In this document: positions 43,638-53,224 of the stretch, one piece after another
How the letters are laid out: every line of letters starts with the position of its first letter
Position numbering within the stretch: the stretch's first letter is position 1
Assembly (NCBI GenBank): GCA_964638155.1
Contig: CAZWYI010000003.1
Location: forward strand, 1 to 64,000
Direction: 5' to 3'
DNA: 64,000 nt
DNA from: CAYZTD01 sp964638155
GTDB taxonomy: Archaea > Thermoplasmatota > E2 > DHVEG-1
The notes under the pieces: generated by a model
Databases searched by the model: none
What the model saw: only the letters and a program-made list of their open reading frames with translations
Told to the model about the DNA's origin: nothing
Position numbers and translations under genes: made by a program

Positions 43638-44641
43638 ATATCCCAATAATCTCCTATATTTTCTTTAATATTTTTTATTAAGTCTATTACATCTGATTTT
43701 GAGCTGATTTTATCAGATATATCAATTTTTTCATGCATTAATTGAGCTATTTGAGAAATAAAACATTTACCAATCCATTCTTTGTTGTACCCTCCCTCAA
43801 GAGTGCACACAATTTTGGGTTGGATTTCCTGATATTTTTTTAATATTTTTCCAAAATAATCAGCTGTAAATCTAAGACCACCTAGTATATCTGAATGATG
43901 TGAATCAAAACCTGTAGTCATAATTATAAGATCTGGTTCAAACTCTTGAGCTACTGGTAAAAATACTTGATTTAAAATTTGATCAGCAGCTTTATTACCA
44001 TACAGAAAAGAAAGCGGCGCATTCATATTATAACCTTTTCCTTTTCCTTCCCCAATATCTTCTATATCACCTGTTCCAGGAAAATGCGGTGAAAGATGAA
44101 TAGATTGGTAGAGTACATCAGATCTATTGTAAAAAATTTCTTGTGTTCCGTTACCGTGGTGTACATCTGGATCAATAATTAATATTTTTTTCCCTTTTTT
44201 TGCTATTTCATTTGCTGCTATTGCACCATTATTAAATAAGCAAAAACCCATAGATCTATCACTCATTGCATGATGACCAGGAGGCCTTATCATACAAAAA
44301 GCATTTTCAATTTTTCCACTTAAAACTTTTTCACATGCAGATAAAACTCCACCAGCTGCAAGACGCGCGGTCTCAAAATCGTTTTTACTAACATATGTAT
44401 CTAAATCAATCCAACCTTCCTCTTTTTTGCTTTGTTCTTTTACCTGGTTTATCATTCTTTTGGAATGTATCTCGTATAGTTTTTTCTCTGGTAGAATCTT
44501 TGGTTCAACGATATCAATATCTTTGTAAAAGGTAGTTTTTTTAAGATAATCCATCATAATTTTGATTCTTTTTGCATTTTCTGGATGTCCTTTATTATCA
44601 TGTTTTTTGAATTTGTCTGAATAAACTATTTGAGTTGCCAT
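43634..44641 (-). CDS. Histone deacetylase/acetoin-utilisation (AcuC) family deacetylase
   Basis: A 335-residue Zn-dependent amidohydrolase. Motifs are IRPPGHHAM (the paired His), FCLFNNGAIAA, and ILIIDPDVHHGNGTQEIF (Asp-x-His zinc ligands). IIMTTGFDSHHSDILGGL supplies the second Asp ligand and TLEGGYN the end of the active site. It could act on acetyl-lysine proteins (for example Alba or histones) or small acetylated amines, and the substrate is not resolvable. ATG 44641 is chosen over TTG 44650. Confidence 0.9.
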   Translation of the reverse strand: MATQIVYSDKFKKHDNKGHPENAKRIKIMMDYLKKTTFYKDIDIVEPKILPEKKLYEIHSKRMINQVKEQSKKEEGWIDLDTYVSKNDFETARLAAGGVLSACEKVLSGKIENAFCMIRPPGHHAMSDRSMGFCLFNNGAIAANEIAKKGKKILIIDPDVHHGNGTQEIFYNRSDVLYQSIHLSPHFPGTGDIEDIGEGKGKGYNMNAPLSFLYGNKAADQILNQVFLPVAQEFEPDLIIMTTGFDSHHSDILGGLRFTADYFGKILKKYQEIQPKIVCTLEGGYNKEWIGKCFISQIAQLMHEKIDISDKISSKSDVIDLIKNIKENIGDYWDI

Positions 44642-44748
44642 AAAAATCAAAACTCACTAATGTAAGAAGATGGATATAAGTTTAATTCTAAGATTTTAAG
44701 TAATAAAATCGTATATCAACATTCGAATATTTTAGGGGAAAATAAATA

Positions 44749-47700
44749 ATGAGTGATATGTTAATTTCAGTTTCACCTGATTATCTGTATTTCAAAGATA
44801 AAAATCCTGAAAAGGTATCAAAATATCATAAACCATATTTTCTAGCATTTACAAATCAAAATAACATAGAATCAGCTAGAAAAAGGTTGATCAAAAAAAC
44901 AAAAGAAGATAATTCTGATATTTTTTCAAAAATTGATAAAATTGGAGATATCGAAGAATACAGAAGTTTTAGTGATTTTTCAAAAAAAAGAAAGGTTTTC
45001 CGCGTTTATACTAAAAAATCATATTTTGTTCCTGAAGTAAGTGATAAATTATTTTTTAATTATGGACTATATACCGGTGAGCATGATATTCCATATCATC
45101 AGAGAGCTTTAATTGATTTATCTGTTGATAAAGATATGTGGCCTTTTGATAGTAAGAAAGAAAAAAAAACCTTAAACGTACTAGTCTATGATATTGAAAC
45201 TACAAAGTATTCCGAAGGAAATAATGATATCCCTGTTGATATGATTGGTTGGGCAAATTTTAATGTTTGTTTTGAATCATCTAAGGATCTATCTAGTGAA
45301 GAGTTTAGTTTTGATATACTTGATTGCCCTGATACATGGCAAGGAATAGAAATCAAACAAGTTGATTCCAAAAAAATAGATGATGAAATAGATAACCTAT
45401 TTAATTTTTGTAAAGAAGTAATGAAAGCAGATATTATCTCTGGTCATAACATCCTTGGTTTTGATAATACCCAAATTTATACTAGGCTAAGATGGATTTT
45501 AAAAAGATTTGGTGAAAGTTTATCAAAAGAAAAAAAGGATATTTTTTGGAATTTTTTAAATAAATACTCCCGGGAGGATAAATCATTTCATTTTGGCATT
45601 AGAAATAAAATAACCCAGTTTTATCCATCTAGTCTTGATACATATCTAGGTGTCAGAAAGTTTTATCGTAATTTAAATGAGTATAGCCTTAAAGCAGTAG
45701 CACCTTTTCTTGGAATAAATATTAAAGATAGGATTGTTCTCACTCCAACTCAGATAAATATAGATGATAGAACACGTAAATATAATATTCAGGATGTTCA
45801 AGAGCAACTAGGTGTCACACTAAACCTTGTCCAGCAGGTTCTTCCACTATCTTTTACCACAGGTATGCCTTTTGATATGCTTCTTTCTTCTGGTGCAGTA
45901 AACATGTGGGATCATATGTCACTAGTTAGAGGATATTATCAAAAAAAGATAATGCCACCTATATGTAGGGTTATGTCAACAGCAAAGACCCTTGTCAAAT
46001 ACTATAAAGGATGTAACACAAAAGAAAAAATCGTGAAACAATCAATTGATAAAAAAGATCAACTCTCTAAGGAGTTAGCTAGAGTTGTAAAATATGGTAG
46101 TGAAATGCCAGAGTGGATGCTTGATCCATATGTTATATATAATGAACATGCTAAAGATAAAGATGAACAGTTAAACTATCATTTCCCAGGCGGAATGACT
46201 ATAAAACCAGATAAAGATGCAAATTCTCATTTTATTCCGTGGTGGTATGTAGTTGTTGCAGATGTTGGAGCTATGTATCCAACTATTCTAAAGGCTATGA
46301 ATATCGGTGCAGATACTGTAAGATATGCTAAATCTAGTGAAACACCTGATGATTGGATATGGCTTAAAAAGATCCCTAGAGAATTTTTTGAAAAAAATGA
46401 TGTTAAATATAGGAAGGTCACTGAAGAAGACACATATGCAGATAAAGGATACATGATCGGAGTTAAAATCGATGAAAAACCTGGTGTTGTAAATTCATCG
46501 ATGACTGGTATTATGAATATAATATCTAAAGTTAAAAAAGAATTAGTTGAAGTAAAAAAAACTGATGACAAAGAGTCAATAAATAGATTAAAAATGATGT
46601 ATCAGAGTGTAAAGGGAGCTCGAAATGCAGGGAGTGTTGACTATTCACAAAGAATTATTCTTATTAACCCAAATGGCGAATATGAAAATATAAAAATTGG
46701 AGAATTTGTAGATAAAATAATAAAAATGAATGGTCATAAAATCCAAAATATAAATGATACAGATTTTGAAGTATCAGAAGTACTAGATGGCTGGAAAGCT
46801 GTTTCTATAAACAGAGAAGGAAAAGTTCAGTTAAAAAAAGTTAAACAAGCTGTTAGGCATAAATGGAGTAAAAAGTTAGTTAAAATAACCACTAAGAGCG
46901 GTTATACAATTGTTACTCCAAATCACAGTATTTTTACCATAAAAAACGGCAAAATAACTGATATTCCAGCAGGTGAAATATCAGATGATACATTACTTGT
47001 CCATGCAAATAAAATTCCAGATGTTGAAAAAAAGATTGATATTAGATTGATTGATGAAATAAAATCTCCAGGTTATTATGGCTACATTGACAAAGATGAT
47101 CTAAGATTTTTCAATGGTTTAAAAGAAAAACTAATTAAGTCAAATCTAAAAAACAACAATTCAACATCTTATTTAAAAATAAAACTTGAAAAGTTAAGGA
47201 ATATTAAAATTCCAGATGAAAAACTAAAGTATATCTTAGTTGGATCTAATGGCAGGAAATCAAGTAAAATTAAACCAATTATTTCAGTGGATAAAAAACT
47301 AGCTGAATTTTTAGGTTATTACATTTCTGAAGGACATACATCAAAAAGAACGAGGAATAATAATCCTTTCTATTATATCTCAATATCAGGTGCCGATGAA
47401 GAAATTCATAAAAGAATCAAAGATTTATCAAACGATATATTTGGAGTGCCAGTTTATAAAATAGACAGAAGGGGGACTCCTAAAGGTGTAATAGAATCAA
47501 CAATTCATGCAAAAGTTATAAATTATTTCCTTGAAAATATAATGAACTGTGGAAATAATAGTAGAGATAAAAAAATTCCAAATCAGATATTATCATCACC
47601 TTATTCTGTAAAAAAATCATTTTTTATAGCGTATATGAAAGGTGATGGAAATTATAAAAAAGAAATGCCATCATCAGTGCCTCTTGGCAGATATACAACC

Positions 47701-48942
47701 AACAGTAAAAATTTAAACGAAGATATGATTTGTCTTCAAAGACAATTTGGAATGAAAACAAATACATATTTTAGACCAAGTGAAAAAACATATAACACTA
47801 GAATGATTGGTTATTTTAAGGGAAAAAGAAAATATCTTAATGATTGTTTTGCAATTCCTGCAAAAAAAATTGAAATTATAGAGCCCACATCTGAATATGT
47901 TTATGACATAAGTGTAGAAGATAATGAAAATTTTTTAGATGCAAATGGAGGAATTCTTTTACACAACACACATGGGATAATTTCAGCACCTAATGTATCA
48001 GGTAGACAGTTTAATTTATGGGGTGCAGCAGCTATCACCACAAAAGGACAAGTCATAATGGCTGATTCTCTCAATTATCTAAAAAATAAAGGGATACGCA
48101 TAACCTATATGGACACTGATGGAATTTATTTGGGTTGCTCAAAATCAATGGCTAGTATCCCTGATTTTGCAAGAAAACTTGATATAAATTTTAGTGAAAA
48201 AAGTAAAGAATGGATCACTAAACCAGATATTGCTTTTTCAGCAATTGAAGAGTGCAACAGTAAATGGAGAGAAGAACTAAATTATCCAGATTTTGAACTT
48301 GAACCTGAAGAGCATGACTCTATGATTTTTGTAAAACATAAAAATTATCTTATTTTTGATTCAAAAAACAAAAAAATAGATATGATTACTAAAGGAAATA
48401 ACTTTAAAGGTTCTGATAAGGCAAATATTGCACGTATTGTTTTAAAAGAAATAATGATGAAAGTCTTAAAAGAAATACCTGTATGGTCTGAAGAAGAAGA
48501 GGCAAGAAAAAAAGTCCGTGAATTAATTGGCGATAAAACTAGAGATATTGTATCAGAACTTGATTTATCAAAGGTTGATATTAAGGATTTAACGCTTGTT
48601 CAATCTGTTCAACCTGCCAAAAGATATAAGCCTAACCAGGATGGAAGCCTATCTAATTTTGCTAAAAGAGCAATTGCTCTTGAAAAGGTTCTTGGTGAGC
48701 AAATCAGAAATAGAGCCAAGTTTAAATTTGTTGTAACTAAAAACCCTTTACCTGGTATTTCAAGTCCTTCTAAGAGTGGGGTTAAACCTATTGAGTATAT
48801 GTATCCAGTTGATTTGTTAAAAGATAAACAGCAGATTGACCTTGATTGGTATAAAGAAATGGTTCAAAATTATATTAAAGGTGCTTTTGGTCTTTCTGAT
48901 ATTGCTGTAACTGAGCAAACTGGTCTTGATTCATGGATGTAA
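44749..48942 (+). CDS. polB: Family B DNA polymerase precursor with intein
   Basis: A 1397-residue precursor giving a spliced enzyme of about 952 residues. The proofreading exonuclease motif VYDIETTKY lies near 147, and Exo II NILGFDNTQI and Exo III YNIQD follow. Polymerase motif A is DVGAMYPTI (about 504-512), motif C YMDTDG (about 1120). Motif B is atypical: KMMYQSVKGARNAG joins THGIISAPNVSGRQFNLWG in place of the usual 'NSxYG', a form I associate with a divergent archaeal PolB group. The intein sits exactly inside this motif. Monocistronic. Confidence 0.93.
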   Translation: MSDMLISVSPDYLYFKDKNPEKVSKYHKPYFLAFTNQNNIESARKRLIKKTKEDNSDIFSKIDKIGDIEEYRSFSDFSKKRKVFRVYTKKSYFVPEVSDKLFFNYGLYTGEHDIPYHQRALIDLSVDKDMWPFDSKKEKKTLNVLVYDIETTKYSEGNNDIPVDMIGWANFNVCFESSKDLSSEEFSFDILDCPDTWQGIEIKQVDSKKIDDEIDNLFNFCKEVMKADIISGHNILGFDNTQIYTRLRWILKRFGESLSKEKKDIFWNFLNKYSREDKSFHFGIRNKITQFYPSSLDTYLGVRKFYRNLNEYSLKAVAPFLGINIKDRIVLTPTQINIDDRTRKYNIQDVQEQLGVTLNLVQQVLPLSFTTGMPFDMLLSSGAVNMWDHMSLVRGYYQKKIMPPICRVMSTAKTLVKYYKGCNTKEKIVKQSIDKKDQLSKELARVVKYGSEMPEWMLDPYVIYNEHAKDKDEQLNYHFPGGMTIKPDKDANSHFIPWWYVVVADVGAMYPTILKAMNIGADTVRYAKSSETPDDWIWLKKIPREFFEKNDVKYRKVTEEDTYADKGYMIGVKIDEKPGVVNSSMTGIMNIISKVKKELVEVKKTDDKESINRLKMMYQSVKGARNAGSVDYSQRIILINPNGEYENIKIGEFVDKIIKMNGHKIQNINDTDFEVSEVLDGWKAVSINREGKVQLKKVKQAVRHKWSKKLVKITTKSGYTIVTPNHSIFTIKNGKITDIPAGEISDDTLLVHANKIPDVEKKIDIRLIDEIKSPGYYGYIDKDDLRFFNGLKEKLIKSNLKNNNSTSYLKIKLEKLRNIKIPDEKLKYILVGSNGRKSSKIKPIISVDKKLAEFLGYYISEGHTSKRTRNNNPFYYISISGADEEIHKRIKDLSNDIFGVPVYKIDRRGTPKGVIESTIHAKVINYFLENIMNCGNNSRDKKIPNQILSSPYSVKKSFFIAYMKGDGNYKKEMPSSVPLGRYTTNSKNLNEDMICLQRQFGMKTNTYFRPSEKTYNTRMIGYFKGKRKYLNDCFAIPAKKIEIIEPTSEYVYDISVEDNENFLDANGGILLHNTHGIISAPNVSGRQFNLWGAAAITTKGQVIMADSLNYLKNKGIRITYMDTDGIYLGCSKSMASIPDFARKLDINFSEKSKEWITKPDIAFSAIEECNSKWREELNYPDFELEPEEHDSMIFVKHKNYLIFDSKNKKIDMITKGNNFKGSDKANIARIVLKEIMMKVLKEIPVWSEEEEARKKVRELIGDKTRDIVSELDLSKVDIKDLTLVQSVQPAKRYKPNQDGSLSNFAKRAIALEKVLGEQIRNRAKFKFVVTKNPLPGISSPSKSGVKPIEYMYPVDLLKDKQQIDLDWYKEMVQNYIKGAFGLSDIAVTEQTGLDSWM
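46633..47967 (+). mobile_element. Intein in PolB with LAGLIDADG homing endonuclease
   Basis: A 445-residue insertion (precursor residues 629-1073) between RNAG and THGI of motif B. It begins with Ser (SVDYSQRI), has the TxxH block TPNHSIF, LAGLIDADG-like motifs LGYYISEGH (about 855) and AYMKGDGN (about 962), and ends with HN before Thr. It shares the Ser1/HN/Thr+1 splice-junction type, an IGEFVDKII stretch near the start, and the EYVYD end block with the RpoA'' intein. The two may therefore be relatives. Confidence 0.94.
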
Positions 48943-49050
48943 TATTTATTTAAGTTTTAAATAAAATAAATCGAAAAAATTATATATACTCTAATATTCA
49001 CAAGTGTTAACGACTGTTAACAATTTTATATAATGAGGGAGTAAAAAAAT

Positions 49051-50961
49051 ATGAATAATGCAAACAAAAAAACATTTTTTATAACGCTATTGTGCATTGG
49101 CCTTATGGCATTACCAATAATCCCAGTATCATATGCAGGTAATCCAAATCCATCAAACGAAATTATAAATTTTTCTCAAGAGTTTTCAGAGCCAGAGTAT
49201 GATAGGATAGGTGAATTTATAGAAGTAGATGTAGAAGAAGCAAATTCACGTATCTTTTTACAGGGCTCGCCTGATTTACCTGTTTTTAGAAAAACCTATG
49301 AATTAAACTGGGATGCTAATATTTCTAGTATAAGTTTTACCCATTCAGAAGTAGGAGAAATTGAGCTGAAAACCAAGTTAAAAAAAGTACCTGTTTTTAA
49401 AAATTTAGAAACAGGGTTAGTAACTGCTAGAAAAGATATTGAAGCAGTTGTTGAAACTGATAATAATGGTTTTTATCCAAGTACCTGGTATTCAGTTGAA
49501 AAATCAGCTGGATTAAATACAGAAGGAAAACATGTGGTATTTTTAACTCTTAATATTTATCCTACTAGATATAGCTCAGAAGATAGTATTCTTAAATATA
49601 TAACCGATGCTGAATTTACAATAGAGTATAGCCAAAGTACAAAAGATTTTAATGATCCAGATATCTATGATTTAGCAATTATAACACCTTCATATTTTAA
49701 GGACAATTTAACAGATCTTATCATACACAAAGAAAACTACAATATTAAAACAAATCTAACCACACTTGATTACATATATGAAAACTTTGAAGGAAGAGAT
49801 AAACCAGAACAAATCAAATATTTTGTAAAATACGCAGTTGAAGAATGGGGTATTGAATATGTTTTACTAGTTGGAGAAATAAGAAAAACTCCTATCAGAC
49901 AGACCGAGGCATATCCCTGGAGCCCATTCCATGGGGAAGGTATCTTATCTGACTTGTATTATGCTGATATTTATGATTCAAATTATGATTTTGCTACTTG
50001 GGATACAAATGATGACGATATATTTGGAGAAATAATTTTTAATTGGTCATGGAACAAAAGAGAGGTAACAATTTTAGATGAAGTAGATCTATATCCAGAT
50101 CTTCACATCGGACGTATCGCCTGCAGAAATAAAGAAGAGGTTGATACAGTTGTTAGAAAAATTATTGATTATGAAACAAACACTTATGGAGAGAATTGGT
50201 TTAAACGAATAATTCTTTGTGGTGGAGATACTTTTCCACCTGCAAAAGGATCGAAACCATTTGTATATGAAGGTGAAATAAACAATAAGCAAGTTTTCAA
50301 AGAATTAGAAGACGATGATTTTAAAGCTATAAGATTATGGGCTTCTAGAAAAACCTTAAGCCCATTTACTTTTAATTTTGCAATTAATAGAGGCGCTGGT
50401 TTTCTGAGTTATGCAGGTCATGGCTTTGAACATGGATGGGGAACATATAGACCGAATGCAATTATAGGAAGTATGGGATTAAATGATCCTCTATATTACA
50501 CTCCTTTTATTAATTTTTTAAGAAATGAAAAAAAACTACCTATCATCTTTTTTGATGCATGTCTTACTGCAAAACTTGACTTTAACTTAAGAGATATTGC
50601 AGATTATATGAAACCACTTGATAGAATTATAAAATGGACTGGTATTAAAATAAACCAGGATAACCATCTTCCATGTTTTGCCTATAGATTTTTAATGGAA
50701 AAAGATGGTGGAGCAGTAGCTACAATTGGCGCAACTCGCCCTGCTTATTCTTTTGTTGATACAGAAGGAATACATGCAGGTGCAGGATATCTTGATTGGA
50801 TGTTTTTCAAAGGATACAAAGAAGGTATCACACTTGGTGAAATGCTAACATACTCTCAGAATTCTTATCTTAAAGACAGGTTCAAGGATTATTTCACAAT
50901 AGAAGAATACCTTTTACTTGGTGATCCAAGCCTTAGAGTTGGAGGATATCCTCCACAATAA
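49051..50961 (+). CDS. Secreted C25 (gingipain-type) cysteine peptidase
   Basis: A 636-residue exported peptidase. The signal peptide covers about 1-30 (KKTFFITLLCIGLMALPII, then SYAG). A pro-like beta domain (about 35-205) precedes the catalytic domain. The likely catalytic His is His457 in SYAGHGFEHGW, and the likely Cys is Cys504 in FFDACLTAK. The chain ends at LLLGDPSLRVGGYPPQ, so unlike the surface proteins it carries no anchor and should be released. A GAGGGAG precedes the ATG. It is a shorter relative of the giant C25 protein at the other end of the window. Confidence 0.88.
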   Translation: MNNANKKTFFITLLCIGLMALPIIPVSYAGNPNPSNEIINFSQEFSEPEYDRIGEFIEVDVEEANSRIFLQGSPDLPVFRKTYELNWDANISSISFTHSEVGEIELKTKLKKVPVFKNLETGLVTARKDIEAVVETDNNGFYPSTWYSVEKSAGLNTEGKHVVFLTLNIYPTRYSSEDSILKYITDAEFTIEYSQSTKDFNDPDIYDLAIITPSYFKDNLTDLIIHKENYNIKTNLTTLDYIYENFEGRDKPEQIKYFVKYAVEEWGIEYVLLVGEIRKTPIRQTEAYPWSPFHGEGILSDLYYADIYDSNYDFATWDTNDDDIFGEIIFNWSWNKREVTILDEVDLYPDLHIGRIACRNKEEVDTVVRKIIDYETNTYGENWFKRIILCGGDTFPPAKGSKPFVYEGEINNKQVFKELEDDDFKAIRLWASRKTLSPFTFNFAINRGAGFLSYAGHGFEHGWGTYRPNAIIGSMGLNDPLYYTPFINFLRNEKKLPIIFFDACLTAKLDFNLRDIADYMKPLDRIIKWTGIKINQDNHLPCFAYRFLMEKDGGAVATIGATRPAYSFVDTEGIHAGAGYLDWMFFKGYKEGITLGEMLTYSQNSYLKDRFKDYFTIEEYLLLGDPSLRVGGYPPQ

Positions 50962-51255
50962 TTTTTTCTAAGATATAGTCTAGAAGAAAAAAGCTTGAGT
51001 AAAGTATTTATTTTATGAATTTATTTATAAAATGGGGGACTATGGTTTATGTAAGGGGAGGTTTACTGTACCTGCTTTCCGCTTATAGGCGCATTCCTCC
51101 TATCAATGCATCCCGTCCCCCATTCCTTTAAAAAAAATTATTGTTTTTAAAAACTAAAAAAATTGAGTGAAATTTGTAATAATCTATATAAAACTAGAAG
51201 CAAAGAGTCTATATATTAGACTCATTGCAATTTTTCGTATTGAATTATTTATCTT
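50962..51255 (+). other. Intergenic region holding a folded element and a second hairpin
   Basis: No open gene is visible. The 51031-51124 element is described separately. A second hairpin at 51200-51228 pairs GCAA-GAGTCTA with TAGACTC-TTGC and is followed on the plus strand by AATTTTT (51229-51235), a terminator-like arrangement. Read on the minus strand, the same sequence is the 3' trailer of rpl12. Confidence 0.5.
51031..51124 (+). ncRNA. Candidate structured RNA closed by a GC-rich 10-bp stem
   Basis: AATGGGGGAC (51031-51040) pairs perfectly with GTCCCCCATT (51115-51124). Inside, GGAGG (51057-51061) is complementary to CCTCC (51096-51100). CCTCC also lies in the loop of a GCATT/AATGC hairpin (51091-51095 with 51105-51109), so a pseudoknot is possible. 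TATA-like AGTATTTATTTT at 51003-51014 gives a plausible start on the plus strand. It is locally far richer in G and C than its surroundings. It matches no tRNA, 5S, SRP or RNase P pattern I know. The strand is uncertain. Confidence 0.5.
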
Positions 51256-51585
51256 TTATCCGAATAGTGCGCCTAGTCCTGCAGCTGCTTCTTCTTCAGA
51301 GACTTCTTCTTCCTCTTCTTCTTCCTTTTTCTCTTTTTTCTTATCTTCTTTTTTCTCTTCGGAAGATTCTTTACCAGTAGATGCGGCAGCTGGAGCTGCA
51401 GCGGCTGGTACAGAGGCAGTCTTTATTGCTTCTTCAATGTTTACACCGTCTAATGAAGCAGTAAGGGCTTTTATTTTTCCTTCATCTGCTTTTACACCAG
51501 CGGCGGTAAGTACTTTTTTTACGTTTGCTTCGGTGATCTTTTTACCTGCGGAATGAAGAAGCATTGCGCTGTATATGTATTCCAT
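51256..51585 (-). CDS. rpl12: Ribosomal stalk protein P1 (L12e)
   Basis: A 109-residue stalk protein. The N-terminal dimerisation helices begin MEYIYSAMLLHSAGKKITE. An Ala-rich hinge and a strongly acidic Lys/Glu region follow. It ends in GLGALFG, the tail that captures elongation factors. It is the last gene of the rpl1-rpl10-rpl12 operon, preceded by AGGAGG. Confidence 0.95.
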   Translation of the reverse strand: MEYIYSAMLLHSAGKKITEANVKKVLTAAGVKADEGKIKALTASLDGVNIEEAIKTASVPAAAAPAAASTGKESSEEKKEDKKKEKKEEEEEEEVSEEEAAAGLGALFG

Positions 51586-51613
51586 TTTCTATTTTCCTCC
51601 TTTAATCTATTTT

Positions 51614-52459
51614 TTATGATGTTTTGTTTTTCAATGCAAGCATTTGATTATTTGCTTTTGAAATCAAATGTTTGATTGTTTTTTCATTTATAATGCCTTT
51701 ATCTAGTGCTAGAGCAAAGGCATTTGAATAAGCTTTCATTATTAATGGGTTAATTGTAAGTTTATTATACCATCCAGTTTCTATTGCAAGGTTAAATGCA
51801 TTTCCACTGGCCTGTTTCATTTTACCAAGGAATTCATCCATATCAATATCAAGTACATCTGGCTTAAACACAGTGCCATCTTCAAATGCACCTTTCAAGG
51901 ACATTCCTATTTCAATTGGATAAATCTCAAGCCTTGTAAGCATTTTTGCAACATCTGTTGGAATCTTTTCTCCTTCTGGAACTATAACTTTATCTTTTTT
52001 TATTACAACCTTACCTTTTTGAATAGCAGCAGGTATTCCTACTTTTTGTAAATCTCCTACTATTGGCCCTGGTTTAAATGGTGTATCACCTGCTTTTACT
52101 TCGATATCCTCTGTTGCTATTTCTCCACCTTTTGCAGGGGCCTTTGTTCTGGCTTTTCTTAATTTAGCAAATAACTTAAAAGGATTCATATCTGTTGAAA
52201 TTATTGCAGTTTGTCCATCTATGCATTCTTTAAGGTTCTCTATTCCTTTTACTGTTTTATCTGCTTCAGAAAGAGCTCTAAGTATTAAACGGTTTTTTGC
52301 AGATCGTATTATTGCTGCGTCTTGAAGATTTTTTCTCATCTGTTGCATCTGTGGAGCGGGTATTCCACTTATGTTTACCATTCCAACTACTTTATTCTCT
52401 GTTAGAACCTCTGTAAGTTTTTTTACTTCATTATATTTCCAATCTGCTACATGAGCCAT
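51614..52459 (-). CDS. rpl10: Ribosomal protein P0 (L10), lacking the acidic factor-binding tail
   Basis: A 281-residue base of the ribosomal stalk. The N-terminal rRNA-binding domain (WKYNEVKKLTEVLTENKVVGMVNI, RSAKNRLILRALSE) and insertion domain (KAGDTPFKPGPIVGDL) are clear. A helical spine ends at NQMLALKNKTS. Archaeal P0 usually continues with a charged hinge and a GLxxLFG tail as in P1, and here that tail is missing. The stop is clean and rpl12 begins 28 bases later, so I see no frameshift hiding it. Confidence 0.93.
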   Translation of the reverse strand: MAHVADWKYNEVKKLTEVLTENKVVGMVNISGIPAPQMQQMRKNLQDAAIIRSAKNRLILRALSEADKTVKGIENLKECIDGQTAIISTDMNPFKLFAKLRKARTKAPAKGGEIATEDIEVKAGDTPFKPGPIVGDLQKVGIPAAIQKGKVVIKKDKVIVPEGEKIPTDVAKMLTRLEIYPIEIGMSLKGAFEDGTVFKPDVLDIDMDEFLGKMKQASGNAFNLAIETGWYNKLTINPLIMKAYSNAFALALDKGIINEKTIKHLISKANNQMLALKNKTS

Positions 52460-52474
52460 TTTTTAAAATCCCCC

Positions 52475-53119
52475 CTAAATTAATCTCTCTGGTTCACCCA
52501 TGGTAGTTTTTACATAAACTGATTTTATATTCATCTTTCCTCGTTCAAGTGATCCTTCTACTCTTCTTAAAATTGTATTAATATTCTCTGTGATTTCTTT
52601 TTTGTCCATGTCTTCTGAGCCAGCTATTGTGTGAAAAGTTGTATTTGCTTTTGATCTTACTTTAACTGTTTTCCTAAGCTTTTGTACCATATCTGCAATA
52701 TCTGAAGCAGGTGGCACTGGTTTTGGCATTTTTCCTCTAGGACCTAAAACAGTACCAAGGCTTTTACCAATAGTTGGCATTAATGGAGCTTCTGCAACAA
52801 AAAAATCATGCTCTTCAGCAATTTTTTTGGTTTTCTTTTTGTTACTTGATAAATCTTCGATTTCTTCAGGTTTAATGAGTAAATCTACATGTTTTTTTGA
52901 TTTTAGAGCAAGTTCACCACTTGCAAAAAGAGCTACTTTTCCTTGTTTTCCCCTACCGTAGGGTAAAACTATTTCTTGATCTATTCTATTCTTAGGAACA
53001 TTAAGATCTATATTTTTTAAGTTAAAAACTAAGTCAATATTTTGTTTGAAATTACGATTTTGTTTTTTTGATTGTTCAAGTATTTTTTCAACTACTTCTA
53101 ATGTTTTTTTATCTGTCAT
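52475..53119 (-). CDS. rpl1: Ribosomal protein L1
   Basis: A 214-residue L1 that binds the L1 stalk of 23S rRNA. Characteristic parts are VLPYGRGKQGKVALFASG, the LGPRGKMPKPVPPASD signature and RSKANTTFHTIAG. ATG 53119 is chosen; upstream ATG 53128 and 53146 are possible. It is first in the rpl1-rpl10-rpl12 operon, with TATA-like CTTATTTATAGG just upstream. Archaeal L1 often represses its own operon by binding a leader mimic, which I did not detect. Confidence 0.93.
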   Translation of the reverse strand: MTDKKTLEVVEKILEQSKKQNRNFKQNIDLVFNLKNIDLNVPKNRIDQEIVLPYGRGKQGKVALFASGELALKSKKHVDLLIKPEEIEDLSSNKKKTKKIAEEHDFFVAEAPLMPTIGKSLGTVLGPRGKMPKPVPPASDIADMVQKLRKTVKVRSKANTTFHTIAGSEDMDKKEITENINTILRRVEGSLERGKMNIKSVYVKTTMGEPERLI

Positions 53120-53224
53120 AGATATCATCAAGTGTGTTGTATGCACATTTTCTCCTATAAATAAGGAAAATGTAGTCTTCGGGAATGATAATCTTATTTA
53201 TAAAATTTTGGTAAGAATAGTTAA

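Noticed and set aside
51031..51124. tRNA, SRP RNA, 5S rRNA or RNase P RNA identity for the folded element
   Set aside because: The inner loop layout, length and conserved motifs of these RNAs are not present.
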